From contig NZ_JAPDMS010000001.1 of assembly GCF_026319365.1 (NCBI RefSeq), positions 662,517 through 695,407 on the forward strand: 32,891 bases of DNA, written 5' to 3'. The notes under the pieces were generated by a model, which was not told the origin of the DNA, searched no databases, and saw nothing but the letters and a program-made list of their open reading frames with translations. Below are positions 8,683 to 18,949 of the stretch, in pieces; positions within the stretch are counted from its first letter, which is position 1, and the number at the start of each line of letters is the position of its first letter. A program made the position numbers and the translations under genes. The stretch is from Methylophaga sp. OBS1. Its GTDB lineage: Bacteria; Pseudomonadota; Gammaproteobacteria; Nitrosococcales; Methylophagaceae.

Positions 8683-9284
8683 GCGAGAAACGTTTCCGCA
8701 TACTGAAAGAGGAGATGCCTTTTAAGGGCTTCTTTAACGTCAAGAAATACACCCTTGAGCACACACTCTATGAGGGCGGCTGGAGTCAGCCGGTTGAGCG
8801 TGAAGTCTTCCATCGCGGTAATTGTGTCGGCATCCTGCTCTATGATCCACAGCGCGATGAAGTCGTTATTATCGAACAGTTCCGCGCGGGTGCGGTACTC
8901 AAAGCGGAACAGGAACAAGCCTGGCTGCTGGAAATTGTCGCCGGTGCCATGGAAGCGGGTGAGATGGCTGAAGCGGTTGCACGGCGGGAGTCACTGGAGG
9001 AAGCCGGCTGCGAAGTCCATGAAATCATCAAAATCCGTGAGTTTTTCACTTCCCCCGGTGGCACCTCTGAATATCTGACCTTATTCTGTGGCCGTGTCGA
9101 TGCCAGTGAAGTCGGAGGTATTCATGGCCTTGATCATGAGGATGAGGATATAGCCGTCCGCAGTGTTTCCTTTGATGAAGCCTGGCAGCTTCTGGAAAAC
9201 GGTCGGATTGAATCAGCCATCCCCATCATTGCATTACAGTGGCTGGCACTGAACCGGGAAGCGCTGCGCCAGCGCTGGTGCTGA
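8679..9284 (+). CDS. nudF: ADP-ribose pyrophosphatase, Nudix family
   Basis: This enzyme hydrolyses ADP-ribose to AMP and ribose 5-phosphate, clearing free ADP-ribose. The 201 residues match E. coli NudF (209). The Nudix box spans residues 89-111: G89, E95, R103-E104, E107-E108, G110. The ADP-ribose-type features around it (FHRGNCVGILLYDP, IEQFRAGA and, downstream, FFTSPGGTSEYL) favour NudF over other Nudix proteins. Its ATG overlaps the DUF3108 stop. Its TGA stop directly abuts the stop of the opposite gene. Confidence 0.92.
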   Translation: MSEKRFRILKEEMPFKGFFNVKKYTLEHTLYEGGWSQPVEREVFHRGNCVGILLYDPQRDEVVIIEQFRAGAVLKAEQEQAWLLEIVAGAMEAGEMAEAVARRESLEEAGCEVHEIIKIREFFTSPGGTSEYLTLFCGRVDASEVGGIHGLDHEDEDIAVRSVSFDEAWQLLENGRIESAIPIIALQWLALNREALRQRWC

Positions 9285-9731
9285 CTAGTCAAATTCCAGC
9301 GGTGCCCGACCTGCCCGCCGTCTAAGCCACGCCACACCCCGATAGACAGATGGCCGCTGAATCAACCAGCGTTCAAACGTGTATTTACCGGGGAAGTTAA
9401 GCAATAACACCCCTATCAACAGCGTTAACAACCCCTGCCCGGGCAAGACCAGCATCGCCAGCCCCATAAGCACAAAAATCAAACCGAAGACATTCTTCAC
9501 GACCATCACAGCCCAGCGAATCACAATGTGCTGCTCCGCCCAGGGTGAGCGCTGGCGTTTGTTTCGCGCGAAATAATCTACCGGAATTCTGACCACCAGA
9601 AAAGGGATCAAGAACAAGCTACCGACAAACATGGCAAAGGATAGCAACCCCAGTATCAGTAACAGGGTTTCGTTTCCCCAGATGCTATCAAACAAATTCT
9701 GAAACACACTCATTAAGGCGACATCAGCCAA
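9285..9731 (-). CDS. PGPGW-type small membrane protein
   Basis: A 148-residue protein with about three to four hydrophobic segments: LLLILGLLSFAMFVGSLFLI, then a pair around the conserved VLPGQGLLTLLIG. That last motif matches the putative transmembrane PGPGW family. The C-terminal tail is basic (WLRRRAGRAP). The function is unknown. An internal ATG at 9713 is an alternative start; neither has a strong Shine-Dalgarno. It follows the mutarotase gene by 14 bases and is likely co-transcribed. Confidence 0.72.
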   Translation of the reverse strand: MADVALMSVFQNLFDSIWGNETLLLILGLLSFAMFVGSLFLIPFLVVRIPVDYFARNKRQRSPWAEQHIVIRWAVMVVKNVFGLIFVLMGLAMLVLPGQGLLTLLIGVLLLNFPGKYTFERWLIQRPSVYRGVAWLRRRAGRAPLEFD

Positions 9732-9745
9732 TGGATAGGCAGTAT

Positions 9746-10651
9746 TCAGTTATCGGGATTGATGCGGTAACTCACCTGCATATGATGCACCGCCCCCGGT
9801 GCCACTATGATGCTGTTAGCAATGGCATTGGCAGTTTCCACGCAGATGAACTGTTCGTAGTCCTCTGCAGACATATCATTGAGCTGCGCGGCCTTGTCCC
9901 AGGGATTCCAGACCACGAAGTTGTCCGCGCCCTGGTGTTCAATTTCAATACGACGCTTCAGGCTGGGGTCTACAATTTCTACCCGGCTTGGTGCATTGAG
10001 GTAAACCCGATCGGTTTCGCCTTTAGCGGTGATGTCACCGGTTTGCTTCTGGCGAGCAAAGCCAAGCGTTTTATCCAGGTAGTCAACACCATCCAAACCA
10101 CTGACCCGGGTTTGCTTGACGTCACCAACCCGGAAATAGCTATGCAGGGCTTTAGAGACACTGAAAGGGATATCCCCCTTGTTTTCAGTGGTGAGCGAAA
10201 TATTCAGCTGGTCGCCGATATGAATTTTTTTGCGCAGACGAAATTCGCTTGGCCACCATTGTTTACTGGTGGCGGTGGATTCCAGGCCCAGGGTAATTTC
10301 AACATTGTCATCATGCAGCTGACTATCGAGCACATCCCAGAACAGATTACGGGCAAAGCCATGGGCCTGACGACCAAGGTCACCCGGGTCATCGCCGAAC
10401 CACGGCCAGCATAGTGGCACGCCACCGCGAATCGCTTTACCCTGCTCATAAATCGCTTTTTTGCTTAGATAAAACAGATCATGGTCGGCACGGGCCGGTT
10501 TAAATGACAGCAACTGGCCGCCGTAGAGTGCCACACGGGCCTGTGCTCGGGCCGTTGATACCTGGATCAGAGGCATGCCAGACGGGCCCTCGATAAAACT
10601 GACCTTATCTTCACGCCCGAAAATGCGATTAAGTGTGTTTAGATCCTGCAT
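9746..10651 (-). CDS. D-hexose-6-phosphate mutarotase (YeaD-like aldose 1-epimerase)
   Basis: This enzyme interconverts alpha and beta anomers of hexose 6-phosphates such as glucose 6-phosphate in the cytoplasm. The 301 residues resemble E. coli YeaD. Visible marks are the GGQLLSF strand (44-50), GGVPLCWPWFG (77-87), His97 in QAHGFARN, His170 in ALHSYFRVGD and the likely catalytic Glu272 in CVETAN. A strong terminator for slyD lies only about 20 bases before its ATG, so it needs its own promoter inside or upstream of that hairpin, or relies on readthrough. Confidence 0.9.
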   Translation of the reverse strand: MQDLNTLNRIFGREDKVSFIEGPSGMPLIQVSTARAQARVALYGGQLLSFKPARADHDLFYLSKKAIYEQGKAIRGGVPLCWPWFGDDPGDLGRQAHGFARNLFWDVLDSQLHDDNVEITLGLESTATSKQWWPSEFRLRKKIHIGDQLNISLTTENKGDIPFSVSKALHSYFRVGDVKQTRVSGLDGVDYLDKTLGFARQKQTGDITAKGETDRVYLNAPSRVEIVDPSLKRRIEIEHQGADNFVVWNPWDKAAQLNDMSAEDYEQFICVETANAIANSIIVAPGAVHHMQVSYRINPDN

Positions 10652-10667
10652 GTGTCAATGTCCAGAC

Positions 10668-10695
10668 AAAAAAGACGGGCTGTTTGCCCGTCTTT
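10668..10695 (-). terminator. Rho-independent terminator of slyD
   Basis: A perfect 10-bp stem (AAAGACGGGC at 10671-10680, GCCCGTCTTT at 10686-10695) with the loop TGTTT. Read on the minus strand it is followed by six T residues. It lies after the slyD stop at 10735 and before the mutarotase start at 10651. Confidence 0.9.
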
Positions 10696-10734
10696 CCATA
10701 GACATGGCTGACTGAAAATCAGTCAAGCCACCCC

Positions 10735-11217
10735 TTAGTGCTGGTGACCACCCTCACCGTGAACGTGACCGTGTTCCAGTTCTTCTTCACTGGCTTCACG
10801 CACTTCACGAATGGTCACATCAAAATTCAGATGCACGCCGGCCAGTGGGTGGTTACCGTCAACGGTGACGCTTTCCTCTTTGACATCCACGACGGTTACC
10901 AGAACCGGCCCCTGTTCGGTTTCGGACTGGAACTGCATGCCAACCTCGACGTTATCGACACCACTGAACAATTCACGTGGCACGTCCTGTTTCAGTTGTT
11001 CGTGACGCTCACCGTAGGCTTTAGCCGGTTCGATACTGGCCTGCACTTCATCGCCGGCTTCTTTACCCAGCAGTGCGTCTTCAAGACCGGGAATAATATT
11101 GCCGGCACCGTGCAGGTATGCCAGCGGGCCTGCGCCTTCAGAGCTGTCGATGACGCTACCGTCGTTATCTTTCAAAGTGTAATCGATAACAACGACTGTA
11201 TTCTCTGCAACTTTCAT
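10735..11217 (-). CDS. slyD: FKBP-type peptidyl-prolyl isomerase SlyD
   Basis: SlyD is a cytoplasmic prolyl isomerase and chaperone that also binds metal. The FKBP core contains DGSVIDSSE (residues 19-27), PLAYLHG, IIPGLEDALLGKEAGD (about 41-56) and the inserted flap domain, ending at VDGNHPLAG (about 118-126). The tail EHGHVHGEGGHQH (148-160) is His-rich. At 160 residues it is shorter than E. coli SlyD (196) and lacks that protein's cysteine-rich cluster, so nickel binding by the tail would rest on histidines alone. It has a 340-base upstream gap and its own terminator, so it is probably monocistronic. Confidence 0.92.
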   Translation of the reverse strand: MKVAENTVVVIDYTLKDNDGSVIDSSEGAGPLAYLHGAGNIIPGLEDALLGKEAGDEVQASIEPAKAYGERHEQLKQDVPRELFSGVDNVEVGMQFQSETEQGPVLVTVVDVKEESVTVDGNHPLAGVHLNFDVTIREVREASEEELEHGHVHGEGGHQH

Positions 11218-11557
11218 TGATTGTCCTCTACTTGGATGTGTTGGATTTCAGCTGCAGCTTACTCACTACAACCTAAGGGCATTGACGCCAGTGGCCTCAG
11301 CCATATCACAGCGGCGCTGTGAGTCTAAGTCAGCGTCAGAAACAGCAACTACTGATCAGCGGGCTCTGGTGTCCCGGAAGATGCAATAGTCTGTGTACAG
11401 ATGCTCTAATAATGACCGATTTGTCATTGTTTTACCAGCCGCTACCGGGACAACGATGCCCACATCGGTATGACTGTTATACTCAAACGCCACAACAAAA
11501 CCTGTTGTCACGCTGAAAGGCGGGCATTCTAACATCAATACCAGACAAGCACATAAT
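11218..11557. other. 340-base intergenic region between slyD and rluE
   Basis: This region separates two divergently transcribed genes. I see no convincing protein gene in it, only short frames without ribosome binding sites, and no tRNA-like fold. It contains one good promoter-like element for the rightward operon (listed separately at 11475-11483). The slyD promoter should lie close to 11218-11300 but I cannot point to it. The length leaves room for a small RNA or regulator sites. Confidence 0.5.
11475..11483 (+). promoter_or_regulatory. candidate extended -10 promoter for rluE-nudJ-mnmA-hflD
   Basis: TGTTATACT fits the extended -10 form TGnTATAAT with one mismatch. It lies about 75 bases before the rluE start. 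No good -35 hexamer is found at 16-18 bases upstream, which is usual for extended -10 promoters. Confidence 0.4.
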
Positions 11558-12256
11558 ATGAGCAGACTGCTTTTATTTAACAAGCCTTTTGACGTCCTGA
11601 CCCAGTTCACTGACAACGAGGGTCGACAGACACTCAAAGATTACATTGATGTCGCCGGCGTCTATCCCGCCGGTCGTCTGGATCGCGACAGCGAAGGACT
11701 GCTTCTGCTCACTGATGACGGCGTACTGCAACAACTGATTGCCAACCCCCGTTTCAAACTGGCAAAAACTTACTGGGTTCAGGTCGAAGCGATTCCCGAT
11801 GCAACAGCATTACAGCAGTTGCGGGAAGGTATCATGCTGAAAGATGGGCAGACGCTGCCCGCAGAAGTTGAACTGATTGATGCCCCTGACATCTGGCCGC
11901 GTCAACCACCGATCAGAGAGCGAAAACACATCCCGACCCAATGGCTGGCACTGACCATCCGAGAAGGCCGCAATCGACAGGTCCGGCGCATGACCGCCGC
12001 GGTCGGCCACCCGACATTGAGGCTGATACGTTCAGCAATCGGTCCCTGGCAGATAGGGGAACTGCAACCGGGACAATGGCGAGCCCTTGATGAAAGAGAC
12101 GTGATAAAATGGCGTGATGATTTGGAAACCAAGAACCACCGTCGCCGCCGTCGTCGAGCGCAACAACCAGTTCCTACTGGTCGAAGAAGAAATCAACGGC
12201 AAAATGACACTCAATCAACCCGCCGGTCATCTCGAGCCAGACGAAAGCCTGATTGA
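11558..12256 (+). CDS. rluE: 23S rRNA pseudouridine(2457) synthase RluE
   Basis: RluE converts one uridine of 23S rRNA to pseudouridine. The RsuA-family core is clear: [14 protein letters not shown] (residues 5-18), the catalytic loop [14 protein letters not shown] with Asp42, [10 protein letters not shown], and the C-terminal [21 protein letters not shown]. There is no N-terminal S4 domain, as in RluE. The protein is 232 residues against 217 in E. coli. The last 46 residues (from about 187) lie inside the nudJ gene in another frame and form an arginine-rich tail (about 15 Arg), possibly extra RNA contact. RluE is the closest family; other RsuA-type synthases are less likely. Confidence 0.88.
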   Translation: MSRLLLFNKPFDVLTQFTDNEGRQTLKDYIDVAGVYPAGRLDRDSEGLLLLTDDGVLQQLIANPRFKLAKTYWVQVEAIPDATALQQLREGIMLKDGQTLPAEVELIDAPDIWPRQPPIRERKHIPTQWLALTIREGRNRQVRRMTAAVGHPTLRLIRSAIGPWQIGELQPGQWRALDERDVIKWRDDLETKNHRRRRRRAQQPVPTGRRRNQRQNDTQSTRRSSRARRKPD

Positions 12257-12557
12257 CGCCGTCATTCGTGAAACCCAGGAAGAAACCGCCTGGCAGTTTG
12301 AACCCGAATCACTGGTCGGTATCTATCGTTGGGTGCATCCGGTCAAAAAAGACACCTATATCCGCTATTGTTTTTCCGGCCGGGTGACACAACATGATCC
12401 GGAACAGCCGCTTGATGGTGATATTCATCGCGCGCTCTGGTTGTCACTGGATGATATCAGGGCCAGACAGGCGCAGCACCGCAGCCCGCTGGTTTTGCAA
12501 TGCTTTGAAGATTATCTGGCGGGTCATCGCTATTCATTGAGTTTATTACGTAACTGA
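12117..12557 (+). CDS. nudJ: phosphatase NudJ (Nudix family)
   Basis: NudJ hydrolyses nucleoside di- and triphosphates and HMP pyrophosphate in E. coli. The start [13 protein letters not shown] aligns with E. coli MFKPHVTVACVV, so I chose the ATG at 12117 rather than the GTG just before it. The Nudix box begins GHLEPDE (37-43) and continues RETQEETA (51-58); the usual Gly before its last position is Ala. The motif LNQPAGHLE is typical of NudJ. The gene starts 140 bases inside rluE and ends two bases before mnmA. The rluE-nudJ-mnmA-hflD order fits E. coli, where nudJ, mnmA and hflD are also neighbours. Confidence 0.88.
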   Translation: MIWKPRTTVAAVVERNNQFLLVEEEINGKMTLNQPAGHLEPDESLIDAVIRETQEETAWQFEPESLVGIYRWVHPVKKDTYIRYCFSGRVTQHDPEQPLDGDIHRALWLSLDDIRARQAQHRSPLVLQCFEDYLAGHRYSLSLLRN

Positions 12558-12559
12558 CT

Positions 12560-13663
12560 ATGGCAGAAAAGAAAAAAGTAGTCGTCGGCCTCTCCGGCGG
12601 GGTCGATTCTTCCGTCGCAGCGCTGCTGCTCAAACAGCAACATGACAAAGTCGAAGGCCTGTTTATGAAAAACTGGGTCGACTTTGCCGATGAAAGTGAG
12701 TGCACGATTGAGGAAGACCGCAAGGATGCGATGTCCGTCGCCGACACCGTCGGTATTGACTTTCATGAAGCCAATTTCGCGATGGAATACTGGGACTATG
12801 TGTTCAAACATTTTCTCGATGAATACCGTGCCGGCCGCACGCCGAACCCGGATATTCTGTGCAACCGGGAAATCAAATTCAAAGCCTTTCTCGATCATGC
12901 GATGGAACTGGGCGGGGTGCTGATTGCGACCGGTCACTATGCGCGCGTTCAGGAACGCGACGGCAAATTCCACTTGCTCAAAGGTAAAGACAATAAGAAA
13001 GACCAGAGCTATTTTCTCTACACGCTGGGGCAGGAACAGTTGTCACGCACCCTCTTCCCCCTGGGCGAACTACCTAAAACTGAAGTCAGGGAAATCGCCG
13101 AAAAAGCCGGCTTTATCAACCACGACAAAAAAGACAGCACCGGTATCTGCTTCATCGGTGAACGCCAGTTCCGCGAGTTCCTCAGTCGTTATATCCCTGC
13201 CCAGCCCGGCGAGATGCGCACCCCAGAGGGTGAATATATCGGTGAACATGCCGGCCTGATGTATTACACACTGGGCCAGCGTCAGGGCCTCGGCATTGGT
13301 GGTCGCAAGAACAGCACCGGCGAGCCCTGGTTTGTAGCTGGTAAAGATATGGATAGCCGAACGCTCTATGTCGTCCAGGGCGATCATCCCTGGCTATGGA
13401 GTCAGAGCCTGAAAGCAGAACAATTATCCTGGGTGATGGGTGAAGCCCCTGCCTTTCCCTGCCGCGCTGCCGCCAAAACCCGCTATCGCCAGCCCGATCA
13501 GCCCTGCACCATTAGCCAGGATGAAAACGGCCTGATTCATGTCGAATTTGATGATAAACAGCGCGCGGTGACGCCGGGTCAGTCCGTGGTGTTCTATCAG
13601 GGTGATGACTGCCTGGGTGGCGGGATTATTGTTTCCACCGATGCGCCCGGGGTGCATCCATGA
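12560..13663 (+). CDS. mnmA: tRNA 2-thiouridylase MnmA
   Basis: MnmA installs the 2-thio group on the wobble uridine of Lys, Glu and Gln tRNAs, using ATP and sulfur relayed by the Tus proteins. The 367 residues match the family. The PP-loop SGGVDSS is at 12-18. The two catalytic cysteines are Cys101 (in [12 protein letters not shown]) and Cys197 (in [11 protein letters not shown]), with TGHYAR at 124-129. hflD starts on an ATGA overlap with its stop. An unmodified tRNA would slow decoding, so it is normally a housekeeping gene. Confidence 0.97.
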   Translation: MAEKKKVVVGLSGGVDSSVAALLLKQQHDKVEGLFMKNWVDFADESECTIEEDRKDAMSVADTVGIDFHEANFAMEYWDYVFKHFLDEYRAGRTPNPDILCNREIKFKAFLDHAMELGGVLIATGHYARVQERDGKFHLLKGKDNKKDQSYFLYTLGQEQLSRTLFPLGELPKTEVREIAEKAGFINHDKKDSTGICFIGERQFREFLSRYIPAQPGEMRTPEGEYIGEHAGLMYYTLGQRQGLGIGGRKNSTGEPWFVAGKDMDSRTLYVVQGDHPWLWSQSLKAEQLSWVMGEAPAFPCRAAAKTRYRQPDQPCTISQDENGLIHVEFDDKQRAVTPGQSVVFYQGDDCLGGGIIVSTDAPGVHP

Positions 13664-14292
13664 GTATCTCTGAACGCCAACGTGACCGAACCATCGCGCT
13701 TGCCGCTGTCGTGCAGTCAGCGATGCTGGTGCAGCATATTGCCGAGAGTGGTCAGGCCAGTGCCACCGATATCGAAACCCTGTTACAGAGCCTGCTGGTT
13801 GAAGAAGCCCCGACTACCGAGGCCGTGTTCGGTGGTATTGGCAGTCTTCGCCCGGGTCTGCGTGAGCTGAATCAGCAGCTTTCGAAAAAGAAACAACAAA
13901 AAGATGTCGTATTGCTGCGTTATGTCATCAGTCTGTTGCATCTGGAACGCCAACTGGCCAAAAACCCTAAAATGATGGACACCATCGGCCTGGAACTGGA
14001 ACAGGTGCCTCAGCAGATTGAATATTTCGGAGAGATTATGGCACCGCAGGTCATCGCCCGTTTTGCTGATATTTATCACCGAACCTTAAGCCAGGTGAAA
14101 CCCCAGATCCAGGTTTATGGCGATCCCAATTACCTGCAGCAACCGGATAACGTCAATAAAGTCCGGGCTCTGCTGCTCAGTGGTATCCGCGCCGCAGTTT
14201 TATGGCGCCAGAAAGGCGGTCGCCGCTGGCAGTTTCTGTTCCAGAGTAGCAAGATCCTGGAAGCGGCTCAGGAGCTTTACGCCGCCTGCTGA
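13660..14292 (+). CDS. hflD: high-frequency lysogenization protein HflD homolog
   Basis: A 210-residue, mostly alpha-helical protein matching HflD (213 residues in E. coli), which lies beside mnmA and purB in many gammaproteobacteria. Conserved patterns are [15 protein letters not shown] near residues 10-24, [15 protein letters not shown], and a C-terminal [22 protein letters not shown]. In E. coli it affects lambda CII and is peripheral to the membrane; the native role is unclear. It is coupled to mnmA (ATGA) and ends 56 bases before a strong terminator. Confidence 0.92.
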   Translation: MSISERQRDRTIALAAVVQSAMLVQHIAESGQASATDIETLLQSLLVEEAPTTEAVFGGIGSLRPGLRELNQQLSKKKQQKDVVLLRYVISLLHLERQLAKNPKMMDTIGLELEQVPQQIEYFGEIMAPQVIARFADIYHRTLSQVKPQIQVYGDPNYLQQPDNVNKVRALLLSGIRAAVLWRQKGGRRWQFLFQSSKILEAAQELYAAC

Positions 14293-14348
14293 ATTAAACG
14301 CTATTGCCAACGACTGATCGAAACTGAGCGTGGCGATTTTCGCTTATA

Positions 14349-14386
14349 AAAAAAGGCTGTTTTCCGTCAGGAAAACAGCCTTTTTT
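14349..14386. terminator. bidirectional Rho-independent terminator, hflD / acnB
   Basis: A perfect 17-bp stem (14349-14365 and 14370-14386) with the loop GTCA. The stem begins with an A-run and ends in a T-run, so it works on both strands. It lies between the convergent genes hflD and acnB. Confidence 0.93.
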
Positions 14387-14407
14387 GTTTTGGTGTATTA
14401 ACCCGGA

Positions 14408-16939
14408 TCAGCTTGCTACCTGACGATACTCATCCAGTTCGTTGAAGTTGAGATAACGGTAGATTTCCGCCGCCATGGGTTTGATGCCAGCTACCGCTTG
14501 CAGATATTCCGCCACCGTCGGGATTTTACCCAAGCTGGCCACCACAGCAGACAGCTCTGCTGAAGCCAGGAATACATCCGCATTGTTACCCAGACGGTTC
14601 GGGAAGTTACGCGTTGAGGTCGACACCACAGTCGCGCCGTCAGCAACCCGGGCCTGGTTACCCATGCACAACGAACACCCCGGCGTTTCCGTCCGGGCAC
14701 CAACCCGACCGAAAGTGCTGTAAACGCCCTCTTCGGTCAGCTGATGCTTGTCCATTTTGGTCGGAGGTGCAATCCACAACTTGACCGGCAGGCTCTTCAT
14801 GTTTTCCAGTACCTTACTGGCGGCACGATAATGTCCGATATTGGTCATACAGGAACCGATAAACACCTCATCCACCGGCGTGTCCTGCACTGCCGACAGC
14901 GGCTTGATATCGTCCGGATCGTTCGGGCAGGCCAACAGTGGTTCAGTGATTTCATTGAGGTCGATATCAATCACCGCGGCGTATTCGGCATCAGCATCCG
15001 CTTCCATCAATTCCGGATTTGCCAGCCATTCTCGCATTGAATCGATCCGACGTTGCAGCGTACGGGCATCCTGATAGCCTTCAGCAATCATCCATTCCAT
15101 CAATGAAATATTGGAGTTAAGGAACTCGATAATCGGCTCTTTGTTGAGTCGCACGGTACAGCCATTGGCACTGCGTTCTGCTGAGGCATCAGACAGTTCG
15201 AACGCCTGCTCGACTTTCAGATCCGGCAGACCTTCAATTTCCAGTACGCGGCCGTTAAAGATATTTTTCTTGCCTTTCTTCTCAACGGTCAGCAGACCCT
15301 GCTGAATCGCAGCATAAGGAATGGCATTCACCAGATCACGCAAAGTGATACCAGGCTGCATTTCGCCTTTGAAACGAACCAGAACCGACTCCGGCATATC
15401 CAGTGGCATCACCCCCAGTGCGGCACCAAATGCGACCAGGCCGGAACCAGCCGGGAAGCTGATACCGATCGGGAAACGGGTGTGCGAGTCACCACCGGTG
15501 CCGACTGTATCAGGCAGGATCATCCGGTTAAGCCATGAGTGAATAATGCCGTCACCCGGACGCAGCGATACACCGCCACGGGTACTGATAAAGTCAGGCA
15601 GTTCGTGTTGCAGCTTGATATCCACCGGCTTCGGGTAGGCAGCCGTGTGACAGAAAGACTGCATCACCAGATCGGCAGAGAAACCGAGACAGGAGAGTTC
15701 TTTCAACTCATCACGGGTCATCGCACCGGTGGTATCCTGAGAACCGACTGTGGTGACTTTGGGTTCGCAGTATGTGTTGGGACGGACACCTTCGACACCA
15801 CAGGCCCGACCGACCATTTTCTGCGCCAGGGTGAAGCCTTTGCCGGTATCGACCGGGTCAACCGGACGGACAAAAATATCAGATGGCTCCAGGCCCAGCG
15901 TTTCACGGGCTTTGTCTGTCAGGCCCCGACCGATAATCAGTGGGATGCGGCCACCGGCACGGACTTCATCAGCCAGTGTAGTCGGACGCATGGTGAACTC
16001 ACTGATCGTCTCACCGGCTTCGTTGACGATTTTGCCCTCGTAAGGGTAGATGGTGATGACATCACCGCTTTCCATATGCTGGACATCACACTCAATGGGC
16101 ATGGCACCGGAATCTTCGGCGGTATTGAAGAAAATGGGGGCAATGTTATTGCCGAGAATCACCCCGCCCTGGCGCTTGTTAGGCACGTAAGGCACATCAT
16201 GTCCCATATGCCAGAGCACCGAGTTAATCGCGGATTTACGAGATGAACCGGTACCGACCACATCACCAACCAGTGCCAGCGGGTAGCCTTTTTCCTTCAA
16301 CTTTTCAATGGCAGCAATCGGATCATCCATCTTGCTCTGTAGCATGGCTTTGGCATGCAACGGGATATCCGGACGGCTCCAGGCTTCGGTCGCCGGGGAC
16401 AAATCATCGGTATTGGTCTCACCCGGCACTTTGAACACGGTCAGGGTAATCTTATCTTCCAACTTGGGTCGTGACGTGAACCATTCAGCTTCAGCCCAGG
16501 ACTGCAGTACACGTTTTGCGTATTCATTGCTGTCCGCTTTTTCCACCACATCATGGTAGGCATCGTAGACCATCAGGGTTCTGCATAACGCTTTCTCAGC
16601 GGCTGGCGCAGTCTCTTCAATATCCAGCAGTTCTATCAGAGACTGAACGTTATAGCCGCCCATCATGGTACCCAACAGTTCAGTAGCACGGACCGGCGTA
16701 ATCAAATCGCATTGGGTATTGCCCTTGGCAATGTCGGTGAGAAAACCGGCTTTGACGTAGGCGGACTGATCAACACCGGGCGGGACGCGGTGAATCAGTA
16801 AATCTAGCAAGGTTTCGCTGTTCTCATCACCGGCCTTGAGCGCTTCAATCAGGCTGGAAACCTGTTCAGCATCAAGCGGTAATGGTGGCAGCCCCTGCTG
16901 GGCCCGTTCCTCAACATGTGATTGATATTCAGTCAGCAC
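14408..16939 (-). CDS. acnB: aconitate hydratase B
   Basis: AcnB interconverts citrate and isocitrate in the TCA cycle and also handles 2-methylisocitrate; without its cluster it can bind mRNA in E. coli. The 843 residues align along the whole of E. coli AcnB (865), the difference lying in short gaps. The [4Fe-4S] ligands are Cys697 (GSCMTNIGH), Cys755 and Cys758 (GCSLCMGNQ). Also visible are [27 protein letters not shown] and [14 protein letters not shown]. The start is GTG at 16939, giving [12 protein letters not shown] like the E. coli N-terminus, with a GGGGTG ribosome binding site. It is a single-gene unit ended by the shared terminator. Confidence 0.97.
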   Translation of the reverse strand: MLTEYQSHVEERAQQGLPPLPLDAEQVSSLIEALKAGDENSETLLDLLIHRVPPGVDQSAYVKAGFLTDIAKGNTQCDLITPVRATELLGTMMGGYNVQSLIELLDIEETAPAAEKALCRTLMVYDAYHDVVEKADSNEYAKRVLQSWAEAEWFTSRPKLEDKITLTVFKVPGETNTDDLSPATEAWSRPDIPLHAKAMLQSKMDDPIAAIEKLKEKGYPLALVGDVVGTGSSRKSAINSVLWHMGHDVPYVPNKRQGGVILGNNIAPIFFNTAEDSGAMPIECDVQHMESGDVITIYPYEGKIVNEAGETISEFTMRPTTLADEVRAGGRIPLIIGRGLTDKARETLGLEPSDIFVRPVDPVDTGKGFTLAQKMVGRACGVEGVRPNTYCEPKVTTVGSQDTTGAMTRDELKELSCLGFSADLVMQSFCHTAAYPKPVDIKLQHELPDFISTRGGVSLRPGDGIIHSWLNRMILPDTVGTGGDSHTRFPIGISFPAGSGLVAFGAALGVMPLDMPESVLVRFKGEMQPGITLRDLVNAIPYAAIQQGLLTVEKKGKKNIFNGRVLEIEGLPDLKVEQAFELSDASAERSANGCTVRLNKEPIIEFLNSNISLMEWMIAEGYQDARTLQRRIDSMREWLANPELMEADADAEYAAVIDIDLNEITEPLLACPNDPDDIKPLSAVQDTPVDEVFIGSCMTNIGHYRAASKVLENMKSLPVKLWIAPPTKMDKHQLTEEGVYSTFGRVGARTETPGCSLCMGNQARVADGATVVSTSTRNFPNRLGNNADVFLASAELSAVVASLGKIPTVAEYLQAVAGIKPMAAEIYRYLNFNELDEYRQVAS

Positions 16940-17012
16940 AGATAGTCACCCCAAAAGTTTCCAAATTCAGATGCAGGCATTTTACCTGAAAGCATCTGGA
17001 GACCGCGAACTC

Positions 17013-17021
17013 TGATATAAT
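17013..17021 (+). promoter_or_regulatory. extended -10 promoter of purB
   Basis: TGATATAAT is a perfect extended -10 (TGnTATAAT), 51 bases before the purB ATG. No clear -35 hexamer is seen. The 133-base gap also carries the divergent acnB start signals, which I cannot resolve. Confidence 0.65.
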
Positions 17022-17051
17022 TTCGTTCACTTTTCTATCTAATCCAATTAA

Positions 17052-18440
<1,389 letters not shown>

Positions 18441-18442
18441 TC

Positions 18443-18949
18443 ATGACTGAACATATGCCGACTGCCGAAAATAACACCCTGTTGCACTTCGACAGTCGGG
18501 ATCAGGCTGCCAGGCTGGCACTGGACCTCATCAACGAGGCCCGCCATGAGATCTGTTTTTTCGGTCCCATCATTGATCCGGTTTTCTTTGATAATGACGC
18601 GGCAGCGGCAGCACTCAGTGAGTTCGCTCGCCGCAGTCCCCGTACCCGAATCCGCATCGTCGTTCATGACACGCAGAAGAATGTGGTTAATAGCCATCGC
18701 CTTCTACCACTGGCGCAGAAACTGACCAGTTCCATCGCCATCCATCTCAGTAGTCACAAACACCGTGATCTGCGTCAGCAATATCTGCTGGTAGATGGCC
18801 GTTCCTATCTGTTTTGTCCGGTTGCCGATCGTTATCAGGGAAGGTCTGAAGTGCAGGCTCCGGCCGCAGTCAAACAAATGCAGCAAGAATTTGAAGAAAT
18901 CTGGAATCAGAGTAAACCCGATATCAATACCAGGCGGCTGAACCTATGA
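18443..18949 (+). CDS. DUF7931-like protein, possible PLD-like fold
   Basis: A 168-residue cytoplasmic-looking protein without signal peptide. It resembles the domain DUF7931, often found as the C-terminal part of GNAT acetyltransferases; here it stands alone. Visible features are ALDLINEARHEICFFGPIID (28-47), an RIRIVVHDTQ strand, SSHKHRDLRQQYLLVDGRSYLF (103-124) and a YQGRSEVQAPAAVKQMQQEFEEIW ending. The HK...D and R...D pattern loosely recalls one phospholipase D half, but the full HKD motif is not there, so catalysis is doubtful. It starts two bases after purB and overlaps the next gene (ATGA). Function unknown; the family name is from memory. Confidence 0.65.
   Translation: MTEHMPTAENNTLLHFDSRDQAARLALDLINEARHEICFFGPIIDPVFFDNDAAAAALSEFARRSPRTRIRIVVHDTQKNVVNSHRLLPLAQKLTSSIAIHLSSHKHRDLRQQYLLVDGRSYLFCPVADRYQGRSEVQAPAAVKQMQQEFEEIWNQSKPDINTRRLNL

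Noticed and set aside
10738..11220. 160-codon plus-strand frame exactly opposite slyD
   Set aside because: A mirror frame of slyD with no start signal; the minus frame matches SlyD along its whole length.
15539..16246. 235-codon plus-strand frame opposite acnB
   Set aside because: Antisense shadow; the minus-strand frame is full-length AcnB with all iron-sulfur ligands.
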